Shown piece by piece: positions 1 to 6,555 of a stretch of DNA of 38,762 bases. Both the position numbers and the translations under genes were made by a program. Origin of the DNA: an uncultured Mucilaginibacter sp. GTDB lineage: Bacteria > Bacteroidota > Bacteroidia > Sphingobacteriales > Sphingobacteriaceae. Each line of letters begins with the position of its first letter. Position 1 is the first letter of the stretch. The stretch covers positions 1-38,762 of the forward strand of contig CAIYNX010000165.1 of NCBI GenBank assembly GCA_903927645.1, written 5' to 3'. The notes beneath the pieces were generated by a model. It was not told where the DNA came from and ran no database searches. It saw nothing but the letters and a program-made list of their open reading frames with translations.

Positions 1-749
1 ATTTTGAAATTACCTACCGCCATCATGAATAAATATGGTGAATGTGGTAATTCCATTTTCCATGTGTCGGTCCTAGTACCATCACCATTTAACTTTTGAA
101 AGGCTAGGCGACCATTAGAAAGTGTAACATATTTTGCAGGAACAGTCAGGCTGATTTCATCAGTGGTTTTTTGTTCCGGCTTGTCAATTGTCGGAAACCA
201 TGCCGATGATCCTTCAGTTTCGCCTTGTGTCCAAATTTGAACCGGCTTATCTTTTTCTGTACTGTCTGGGTTTATAAAATAAAGGCCTTTGGCATCATTT
301 ATTGCAGCGCTACCTTTTACTTTTAGTTCGTTTGGTTTGGCAGTATAGTTTATATATAAGGTATAAGTTTCGTTGTTTTTGTATACTTTGTCAAGCTGTA
401 TTGCAACAGTTAAACTATCATATACAAATTTTAATGGTAAGTTCTTTCCATTTTTAACAAGGGCAATTGTTTTTAAATCCATACCCTTTGCATCTAAACG
501 CAATGTATCAGTGGGGTAAAAGTGGGGTTTAAGAGTTACCCATTCCTTACCGTTCAAGTAACGTTTTTTGTAATCAAAACTAACGGCTAGTTTAGTGTGC
601 ACCAAATCATTTATCCTTGCCGGGGTTTCCCTGTAAATTTTCATTAAGGGGTCGGCAGGTTTAGCAGTTGGTGCTTGGGCAAACAAAGCAGGTAATACCA
701 GAAAATTAGCTAAAAAAACAATTAAATTAGTTGTTACTTTTTTTCTCAT
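1..749 (-). CDS. M1-family metallopeptidase (aminopeptidase N-like), N-terminal part; runs off the left edge
   Basis: The minus-strand frame is open from an ATG at 749 to the window edge, giving about 249 residues without a stop. It begins with a Sec signal peptide (RKKV, then a hydrophobic stretch ending LPALFAQ). The rest looks like the beta-rich N-terminal domain of M1 aminopeptidases: the segment around residues 177-200 contains QGETEGSSAWFPTIDKP, corresponding to the family's QgeaegaRswfPc-D-P motif, followed by a TDEISLTVP strand. Family members are zinc exopeptidases that trim N-terminal residues from peptides; a signal peptide places this one in the periplasm. The GxMEN and HEXXH motifs would lie beyond the edge, so activity cannot be judged. 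An ATG two codons upstream (755) is an alternative start. Family call is confident, substrate unknown. Confidence 0.85.
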   Translation of the reverse strand, partial: MRKKVTTNLIVFLANFLVLPALFAQAPTAKPADPLMKIYRETPARINDLVHTKLAVSFDYKKRYLNGKEWVTLKPHFYPTDTLRLDAKGMDLKTIALVKNGKNLPLKFVYDSLTVAIQLDKVYKNNETYTLYINYTAKPNELKVKGSAAINDAKGLYFINPDSTEKDKPVQIWTQGETEGSSAWFPTIDKPEQKTTDEISLTVPAKYVTLSNGRLAFQKLNGDGTRTDTWKMELPHSPYLFMMAVGNFK

Positions 750-783
750 TAGCATTATTTTTACAAATTATTTTATCTTAAAA

Positions 784-791
784 CAAAAATA
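784..791 (-). promoter_or_regulatory. Candidate -7 promoter element for the M1 peptidase gene
   Basis: On the minus strand this reads TATTTTTG, a full match to the Bacteroidota -7 consensus TAnnTTTG, about 35 nt upstream of the ATG at 749. I do not see a TTG at the expected -33 distance, so the call rests on the -7 box and its position. Confidence 0.4.
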
Positions 792-1122
792 GATTAATTT
801 CATTATTCTCATTAATTATTTACAAGTACCTAAAAGGAAATTAAAACTATTTTATGATCTCCACTCGTTTCAACCTGAGTAATAATTAAAATAAACATAT
901 ATTGGAATGATATAATCATTACAATTTGTTAAAAATCTGACAGAAATTATATTTTTTAGGGTTTATATGGTTTTCAAATTCCATCTTATTAAGATAGCCA
1001 CATTTTGTTTTTAGACGGTTATTCAGCAAACTTGTTACATGGAGATTTTAAACAATTAAAATTCGGGCATGAATTTTAAAATTGAATTAAATATTCTATT
1101 TCAAAATTTTTTAAAATTGAAA
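792..1122. other. Intergenic stretch without a recognisable gene
   Basis: About 330 A+T-rich bases lie between the M1 peptidase promoter and the terminator of the next gene. I read all frames and found only very short ORFs (for example 11 codons from 854) without a convincing start context. No RNA gene or repeat was recognised. Confidence 0.5.
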
Positions 1123-1153
1123 GGGCTGAAAATGCTTACACCATTTTCAGCCC
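1123..1153 (-). terminator. Rho-independent terminator of the bacilliredoxin gene
   Basis: A 12-bp perfect stem (GGGCTGAAAATG with CATTTTCAGCCC) has a 7-nt loop. On the minus strand it is followed by a T-rich stretch (TTTCAATTTT). It sits 16 nt past the stop of the gene at 1170-1580. Confidence 0.8.
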
Positions 1154-1169
1154 CTCTTATTGATAAAAT

Positions 1170-1580
1170 TTAGCAATATTGATCAAATGCGCCTACCAAA
1201 TTATCAGCTATCATTTGTGCTGGCCTACCTTCTATTTGATGACGTTCGATCATATGAACCAATTTGCCGTTTTTAAACAATGCCATAGCTGGTGATGACG
1301 GAGGGTATGGCAACATATAGGCTCTTGCCTTATTCACTGCTTCAGTTTCCATACCTGCAAAAACAGTAACAAGTTTGTCGGGGCGTTTTTCGTTTTGAAC
1401 CGCTAAACGAGCAGCGGGTCTGGCCATGGCGGCGGCGCAACCACATACTGAATTTACCATAACGAAAACTGTTCCTTCGCTTTCAATGGCTTCGGTAACA
1501 GCATCGGCGTTTTTTAATTCTTCAAAACCAACTTTTGTTAAATCTTCCCTCATTGGGGCTACTAAATATTCGGGGTACAT
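1170..1580 (-). CDS. BrxA/BrxB family bacilliredoxin (YphP/YqiW-like)
   Basis: This 136-residue protein has a thioredoxin-like fold. Family members remove bacillithiol from mixed disulfides on cytoplasmic proteins after oxidative stress (established for Bacillus BrxA/BrxB). The redox motif CGC is at residues 46-48, in the context NSVCGCAAAMARPA. Two other conserved-looking stretches are the PYPPSSPA segment near 91-98, which has the cis-proline position expected of the fold, and a C-terminal DQYC. Length matches the family (about 136-145). No signal peptide is present. It stands alone, with its own terminator and candidate promoter. A bshC gene about 12 kb away (13453-15048) makes the bacillithiol assignment coherent. 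Which of BrxA or BrxB it resembles more cannot be told by eye. Confidence 0.9.
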   Translation of the reverse strand: MYPEYLVAPMREDLTKVGFEELKNADAVTEAIESEGTVFVMVNSVCGCAAAMARPAARLAVQNEKRPDKLVTVFAGMETEAVNKARAYMLPYPPSSPAMALFKNGKLVHMIERHQIEGRPAQMIADNLVGAFDQYC

Positions 1581-1602
1581 CGCTTTTTATTTAAATTTTA
1601 AG

Positions 1603-1641
1603 TAAAGGTAACCATTGATAGACAAATAACGTACAAAGTTA
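1603..1641 (-). promoter_or_regulatory. Candidate promoter region of the bacilliredoxin gene
   Basis: Two -7-like boxes lie upstream of the ATG at 1580 on the minus strand. TAACTTTG at 1641-1634 is a full match to TAnnTTTG; TACCTTTA at 1610-1603 has one mismatch. Neither has an ideally spaced TTG at -33, so I cannot choose between them. Confidence 0.35.
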
Positions 1642-1850
1642 AAAATATTAACATTTAGCTGACTACACGTCGTTATATTAGGATTCACAATGATTAATAA
1701 TAAATTACCAGATGCAGAATCACTCCCAATCTAAGGATAACTAAATAAATAGCGAAAAAAAACATTCAGCTATTATAAAAACAAATTAAAATTTTAACAT
1801 TAAATTCAGATGACAATTTTTATATTGCGCCCTGATTTATAACTTATATC

Positions 1851-2717
1851 ATGACTGATAAGCAAACTGACGTTAGTACGGTAATTATTATAAATAAAAG
1901 CCAAATTGGGCCAAAAACATTACAAATAAAGACTAAACATCTTAATAACTTTAATAAGTATATTTTAGGTATAATTGTTTTAATTATTTCATTAACAAGC
2001 AGTATTTTTTATTTGAGATATGTTAATGATAAAAAAGAAGTTGAAAAGCAACAACTATTAACTCAGGTTAACAAATTACAGGCATTATTGCCTCCTTCAG
2101 TAACAGGAGTAAAAAAGGTTAATAATTCTCAATTATATATTCAGGGCATTGAGCAGAAACTTCAAAAAATAAATGAATATCTGAAAAAAAGAGGGCTTCC
2201 TGGCTTTTCCAACAAGGCTGTAGGTGGCAATCCTAATGCGGAAGATTCAAAACTTACTGATGAAGAAAATTATTCTCTATACAACGAATATTTAGGCCGT
2301 TTGGTTAATGCAGTAGCATTAACCCCGATGGGTTACCCGCGTAATAGCTCACTAACCTCTTTTTTTGGTTACAGAAACGACCCCTTTAATTCAGAACATG
2401 CAGAATATCATCCCGGATTAGATTTTAGGGGAAGAAAAGGCGATGAAGCTCGTTCTACAGCTAAAGGTAAAGTTATATTTGCCGGCTGGTATGGTGGTTA
2501 TGGAAATTGCGTAAAAATTGCACATGCAAACAACTACGAAACATTATACGGACATTTATCCCACATTAGTGTAAAAGTTGGACAGCAAATTTCAGTAGGT
2601 GAAAAAATTGGGGAGGTTGGCTCAACAGGCCACTCAACGGGAGCTCATTTACATTATGAAGTTCGTAAAAACGGCAAAGCTGTAAATCCAATTAATTTTC
2701 TTTCATTAAACAAATAA
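1851..2717 (+). CDS. Membrane-anchored M23 family metallopeptidase (peptidoglycan endopeptidase)
   Basis: The protein has 288 residues: a short cytoplasmic tail, one membrane helix (about 36-57), a periplasmic linker with coiled-coil character (59-115), and a C-terminal LytM/M23 domain (about 165-285). The zinc ligands H187 and D191 (YHPGLDFRG) and H268 (AHLHYEV) are present, as are the active-site histidines H235 (LYGHLS) and H266, so the enzyme looks catalytically competent rather than an EnvC-like activator. M23 enzymes cut peptide cross-links in peptidoglycan. The bactofilin gene follows 17 bp downstream on the same strand, a pairing also known from cell-shape loci such as Helicobacter csd1-ccmA. 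A role in local wall cutting during shape determination is therefore likely, by inference. Confidence 0.93.
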   Translation: MTDKQTDVSTVIIINKSQIGPKTLQIKTKHLNNFNKYILGIIVLIISLTSSIFYLRYVNDKKEVEKQQLLTQVNKLQALLPPSVTGVKKVNNSQLYIQGIEQKLQKINEYLKKRGLPGFSNKAVGGNPNAEDSKLTDEENYSLYNEYLGRLVNAVALTPMGYPRNSSLTSFFGYRNDPFNSEHAEYHPGLDFRGRKGDEARSTAKGKVIFAGWYGGYGNCVKIAHANNYETLYGHLSHISVKVGQQISVGEKIGEVGSTGHSTGAHLHYEVRKNGKAVNPINFLSLNK

Positions 2718-2734
2718 ATTCCTAATTATTTAAC

Positions 2735-3136
2735 ATGGCTTTTTTCTCAAAAAAAAATGTTGCAATTGATTTGCAAACTATTTCAACACTTATAAGTGAA
2801 GGTTGTGTAATTGATGGCAATTTAAAAGCCCCAGCATTTGCTAGGATTGATGGTATATTGAAAGGGGATGTAGTGGTTGAAGAGGGCTTAATATTAGGCG
2901 AAAAAGGTTCAATATTGGGCAATATTATAACCAAGGAATTGGTAGTTTATGGAACAGTAAACGGTAACCTTCAGGTAATTTCGTTGGAAATTAAGAAAAC
3001 AGGTAAAGTTAACGGCGAAATTAAAACCCAAACCCTTACAGTTGAAAATGGTGCAATTTATAATGGAAGTTTAACCATGTCTCAAAATAATAAAATTGAT
3101 ACCAAAATAAGTCATCAAAAAGTTATTGAAGGGTAA
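2735..3136 (+). CDS. Bactofilin family polymer-forming cytoskeletal protein
   Basis: At 133 residues this is a typical small bactofilin. From about residue 12 to 112 it consists of short beta-strand repeats with regularly spaced glycines (CVIDGNLKAP, ARIDGILKGDVVV, GTVNGNLQV, GKVNGEIKTQ), the signature of the bactofilin right-handed beta-helix, with short polar tails at both ends. Bactofilins self-assemble without nucleotide into filaments at the inner face of the membrane and scaffold wall enzymes. The gene is 17 bp behind the M23 peptidase and almost certainly co-transcribed with it, which points to that peptidase as the partner. No membrane helix is visible, so membrane association would rely on the short N-terminus or on the peptidase. 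Confidence 0.93.
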   Translation: MAFFSKKNVAIDLQTISTLISEGCVIDGNLKAPAFARIDGILKGDVVVEEGLILGEKGSILGNIITKELVVYGTVNGNLQVISLEIKKTGKVNGEIKTQTLTVENGAIYNGSLTMSQNNKIDTKISHQKVIEG

Positions 3137-3235
3137 ATTGTAATCATAAAAACATTTTTACAGCACCTACCATACATTTTTATTCAAAACAGCCGATTCT
3201 GTTAGTTACAATTTCTTAATTATATCTTTAATAGC

Positions 3236-3243
3236 TAGCTTTG
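3236..3243 (+). promoter_or_regulatory. Candidate -7 promoter element for adenosylhomocysteinase
   Basis: The sequence TAGCTTTG is a full TAnnTTTG match ending 20 nt before the ATG at 3264, giving a leader of roughly 15 nt. No clean TTG is seen at -33. Confidence 0.5.
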
Positions 3244-3263
3244 CATCATAAAAAATTAACGCA

Positions 3264-4580
3264 ATGTCATCAGTAGAAACATCTTATCTTAAGTTTAAAG
3301 TAAAAGACCTTTCCCTTGCTCCTTGGGGTCGTAAAGAAATTGAATTGGCTGAGGCAGAAATGCCTGGTTTGATGGCTTTACGCAAAGAGTATGGACCTTC
3401 TAAAGCTTTAAAGGGTGCCCGTATTGCCGGTTGTTTGCACATGACCATACAAACCGCCGTATTAATTGAAACATTAATTGAGCTTGGTGCCGAAGTTACT
3501 TGGTCGTCATGTAATATATTTTCAACTCAAGACCATGCCGCTGCTGCTATTGCGGCTGCCGGAGGTGCAGTTTATGCCTGGAAAGGTATGAATGCCGAAG
3601 AGTTTGACTGGTGTATTGAACAAACCTTATTTTTTGGAGAAGACCGTAAGCCCTTAAACATGATTTTAGATGATGGTGGCGACTTAACCAATATGGTATT
3701 GGATAAATACCCTGAGCTAATTCCAAATATTAAAGGTTTATCAGAAGAAACTACTACTGGTGTTCACCGTTTATACGAACGTGTAAAGGCTGGTACTTTA
3801 CCAATGCCTGCTATAAACGTAAATGATTCGGTTACGAAATCAAAATTTGATAACAAATATGGCTGTCGCGAGTCATTGGTCGATGCTATTCGTCGTGCTA
3901 CCGACGTAATGATGGCGGGTAAAGTGGCCGTTGTTTGCGGTTATGGTGATGTTGGAAAAGGTTCAGCTGATTCATTACGCAATGCCGGTGTACGCGTGAT
4001 TGTAACTGAAATTGACCCAATTTGTGCATTACAAGCCGCTATGGAAGGTTTTGAAGTTAAGAAATTAACTACTGCTATTGCCGAAGCCGACATCGTTGTA
4101 ACGGCAACAGGTAATTGTGATATATTACGTGAAAAGCATTTCCGCGCCTTGAAAGACAAAGCAATTGTTTGTAATATTGGTCACTTCGACAATGAAATTG
4201 ATATGGCTTGGTTGAATGAAAACTATGGTAATACCAAAGTTGAAATAAAACCACAAGTTGATAAATATACCATCAATGGTAATGACATCATCGTGTTGGC
4301 CGAAGGTAGGTTAGTGAATTTAGGTTGTGCTACTGGTCACCCAAGTTTTGTAATGTCGGCATCATTTACCAACCAAACGCTTGCACAAATTGAGCTTTGG
4401 AACAATGCCGATAAATACGAAAATAAGGTATACACCCTTCCAAAACATTTGGACGAAAAAGTTGCCCGTTTGCATTTAGCTAAAATTGGCGTTGAGTTAG
4501 AAGAACTTGACCAATACCAAGCAGATTATATTGGTGTGCCAGTTGCCGGGCCATTTAAGCCAGAATACTATCGCTACTAG
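3264..4580 (+). CDS. ahcY: Adenosylhomocysteinase (S-adenosyl-L-homocysteine hydrolase)
   Basis: The enzyme reversibly hydrolyses S-adenosylhomocysteine to adenosine and homocysteine in the cytoplasm, relieving product inhibition of methyltransferases. All family landmarks are visible over 438 residues: [13 protein letters not shown] near 59-71, [16 protein letters not shown] near 81-96, and the NAD-binding glycine motif GYGDVGKGS at 226-234. The C-terminus PFKPEYYRY matches the family's conserved K-x-x-x-YRY tail, which contributes to NAD binding. The length corresponds to the form without the roughly 40-residue insertion seen in some bacterial homologues. It has its own candidate promoter and a strong terminator, so it is probably monocistronic. 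SAM-dependent enzymes trmD and rimO are in the same window, but there is no operon link. Confidence 0.97.
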   Translation: MSSVETSYLKFKVKDLSLAPWGRKEIELAEAEMPGLMALRKEYGPSKALKGARIAGCLHMTIQTAVLIETLIELGAEVTWSSCNIFSTQDHAAAAIAAAGGAVYAWKGMNAEEFDWCIEQTLFFGEDRKPLNMILDDGGDLTNMVLDKYPELIPNIKGLSEETTTGVHRLYERVKAGTLPMPAINVNDSVTKSKFDNKYGCRESLVDAIRRATDVMMAGKVAVVCGYGDVGKGSADSLRNAGVRVIVTEIDPICALQAAMEGFEVKKLTTAIAEADIVVTATGNCDILREKHFRALKDKAIVCNIGHFDNEIDMAWLNENYGNTKVEIKPQVDKYTINGNDIIVLAEGRLVNLGCATGHPSFVMSASFTNQTLAQIELWNNADKYENKVYTLPKHLDEKVARLHLAKIGVELEELDQYQADYIGVPVAGPFKPEYYRY

Positions 4581-4601
4581 TAAACAATATTAAATATTAC
4601 C

Positions 4602-4644
4602 ACAAAAGCCGAAAAGTACTAACCTTTCGGCTTTTGTGTTTTTT
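4602..4644 (+). terminator. Rho-independent terminator of ahcY
   Basis: A 13-bp perfect stem (ACAAAAGCCGAAA with TTTCGGCTTTTGT) around a 10-nt loop is followed by GTTTTTTG. It lies 21 nt after the ahcY stop and only about 30 nt ahead of trmD. Confidence 0.88.
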
Positions 4645-4676
4645 GTAATCAGCCTAAACAAGTCTATCTTTACCAC

Positions 4677-5351
4677 ATGCGTTTTGATATTATTACCGTA
4701 TTGCCAGGTTTATTGGAAAGCCCATTTGCTCATTCTATATTACAACGAGCCCAAAAAAAAGGCATTGCCGAAATAGTTGTGCATAACCTACGCGATTACA
4801 CAAACAACAAGCAAAAAAGTGTTGACGATTACCCTTATGGTGGTGGCAGTGGCATGGTAATGGGCATTGAGCCATTTGCCAATTGCATTGAAAAACTAAA
4901 AGCCGAACGCAATTACGATGAAATCATATTTATGACCCCGGATGGGGTAACGCTAAACCAGCAAATAGCAAATCAACTATCGGTAAAGGGCAACATCATG
5001 ATATTATGCGGACACTATAAAGGGATTGACCAACGCATTAGAGATTTATTTGTTACGCGAGAAATTTCAATTGGCGACTATGTTCTTTCAGGTGGTGAAT
5101 TACCCGCTGCAGTTTTGGTTGATTCAGTAGTACGGTTAATTCCGGGTGTTCTGTCGGATGAAACTTCCGCTCTTTCTGATTCTTTTCAAGATGGTTTGCT
5201 TGATGCCCCTGTTTATACACGACCAGCTGATTGGAAAGGCCATAAAGTACCCGATATTTTACTGAGTGGCAATACCCCCGAAATAGAAAAATGGCGGTTT
5301 GAACAATCAATTGAACGAACCAAACAAAGAAGGCCTGATTTGCTGGAATAA
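4677..5351 (+). CDS. trmD: tRNA (guanine37-N1)-methyltransferase
   Basis: TrmD transfers the methyl group of SAM to N1 of G37 next to the anticodon in tRNAs reading CNN-type codons, which prevents +1 frameshifts. The 224-residue protein has the SPOUT knot elements: GHYKGIDQR at 112-120 and [11 protein letters not shown] at 131-141, which wrap around SAM. The DSF segment with D168 corresponds to the catalytic aspartate, followed by [14 protein letters not shown]. The early segment [12 protein letters not shown] is also typical. It is somewhat shorter than E. coli TrmD (255). It is not clustered here with rpsP, rimM or rplS, its frequent partners elsewhere. It ends 6 bp from the stop of the convergent rhodanese-like gene. 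Confidence 0.97.
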   Translation: MRFDIITVLPGLLESPFAHSILQRAQKKGIAEIVVHNLRDYTNNKQKSVDDYPYGGGSGMVMGIEPFANCIEKLKAERNYDEIIFMTPDGVTLNQQIANQLSVKGNIMILCGHYKGIDQRIRDLFVTREISIGDYVLSGGELPAAVLVDSVVRLIPGVLSDETSALSDSFQDGLLDAPVYTRPADWKGHKVPDILLSGNTPEIEKWRFEQSIERTKQRRPDLLE

Positions 5352-5357
5352 TTGAAT

Positions 5358-5834
5358 TTAATTATTAACTGTTTTATCTAGCGGATATCCCTTAGCAATC
5401 CAATTAGTTTTTAAATTAACAGGGAGGTCTAATACCTTGATATTTGTAAATCCCAACTTTTTTAAAGTTAAAAAAGCGGGTTGTATGTTAGGGCATCGGG
5501 TAAAAGGGCAACAGCCACAATAAATTATAATTTGGGTGCTTTTTGATATATTGGTTAGTTGCTTTTTAAATGCTTCTAAATTAGGTGCATTATTTACAGC
5601 ACCAATATGGCAGGCCCCCTTAATATCTTCAACCGCACCAATATTAAAAATTACCGGTAAAGAACCATTTGGGGCAGTTAACAAAGCATTCAAGTCTGCA
5701 GGTTCCATTAATTGGTTATTTGCCCATGGATATGTTTTTTCGGGTAGGCCTACGGGCGTAGCCGTTGTTTGAGCCTTTAGTGAAAGTGCAAAAAAACAGA
5801 GAAATGAAATAAAAGCTATTATACCAGGCTTCAT
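5358..5834 (-). CDS. Exported rhodanese-like protein with a cysteine-rich active loop
   Basis: This 158-residue protein begins with a Sec signal peptide (hydrophobic 5-20, cleavage likely after LKA). The remainder follows the rhodanese fold in outline: VIFNIGAVEDIKGACHIGAV (61-80) corresponds to the D-R-x-x-x-x-GHIPGA region, and IIIYCGCCPFTRCP (102-115) to the strand plus active-site loop. The loop holds C106, C108, C109 and C114 instead of the usual single cysteine in C-x4-R/K, and C75 adds a fifth. In a periplasmic protein this could mean disulfide exchange or metal binding instead of, or besides, sulfur transfer; that is inference. It is convergent with trmD and probably monocistronic. 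The rhodanese-like call is solid, function open. Confidence 0.75.
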   Translation of the reverse strand: MKPGIIAFISFLCFFALSLKAQTTATPVGLPEKTYPWANNQLMEPADLNALLTAPNGSLPVIFNIGAVEDIKGACHIGAVNNAPNLEAFKKQLTNISKSTQIIIYCGCCPFTRCPNIQPAFLTLKKLGFTNIKVLDLPVNLKTNWIAKGYPLDKTVNN

Positions 5835-6043
5835 CGTTTATTAATTTTATTATTAAACAAAGCTATCATAAATTTATATTGAATTTAAAATTGTGTAAGC
5901 AGATACTCATCATTATCTTATTTTTGAAACCATAATTGCTTAACTATGTTTGGTTCAAGGAGCATTATTGATATTTTATTACAGAATATTTTTTGCTATA
6001 AAAAACTTTTCAGTAGTATACCATCAAATAAACAATCATAAAT

Positions 6044-6433
6044 ATGACCATATTCTCAAAAATAGTTGCTGGGGAAATCCCTGCGTATAAAGTAGCCGAA
6101 ACCGCTCATTATTTGGCTTTTTTAGATATTAACCCCCTAACAGAAGGCCATTTATTGGTAATACCTAAAAAGGAAGTTGATTATATTTTTGATTTGGATG
6201 ATGAAACTTACTTGGGCTTGCAACAATTTGCTAAGACAATTGCTATTGGTTTAAAAAAAGCAATGCCGTGTAATAGGATTGGTGTAGTAGTAATGGGATT
6301 AGATGTTCCACATGTACACATCCACTTAATACCTATGAATGTTGCCAATGATATGAACTTTGCAAAACCTAAACTTAATCTTAATAAAGAAGAGTTCATA
6401 GCCATTGCCGAAAAAATAAAAGCAAATTTGTGA
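6044..6433 (+). CDS. HIT family nucleotide-binding protein (Hint-like hydrolase)
   Basis: The protein has 129 residues with the histidine triad HVHIHL at 90-95, H92 being the expected nucleophile. The N-terminal IFSKIVAGEIPAYKV and LAFLDINPLTEGHLLVIPK segments are typical of the Hint branch, which hydrolyses nucleoside phosphoramidates such as adenylated lysine. The usual IFCKI cysteine is a serine here (S5), so the structural zinc site found in some members is absent. The physiological role of bacterial Hint proteins is poorly defined. The gene appears monocistronic, with an inverted repeat just after the stop. Confidence 0.93.
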   Translation: MTIFSKIVAGEIPAYKVAETAHYLAFLDINPLTEGHLLVIPKKEVDYIFDLDDETYLGLQQFAKTIAIGLKKAMPCNRIGVVVMGLDVPHVHIHLIPMNVANDMNFAKPKLNLNKEEFIAIAEKIKANL

Positions 6434-6451
6434 AATTATAGGATTAATACT

Positions 6452-6486
6452 TAAAGAGTGGGTTACAAAATAGTTCCCACTCTTTA
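6452..6486. terminator. Hairpin between the convergent HIT and M14 genes, probable terminator
   Basis: An 11-bp perfect stem (TAAAGAGTGGG with CCCACTCTTTA) encloses a 13-nt loop, 19 nt after the HIT stop and 70 nt beyond the M14 stop. Neither side has a long run of T, but the A/T-rich stem base could work in both directions. Confidence 0.55.
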
Positions 6487-6555
6487 GTAAAATATTCCCT
6501 AATGCATTAACATAACTTTACAAGTCACTTCTCCACAACTCTGTATTGAACCACA

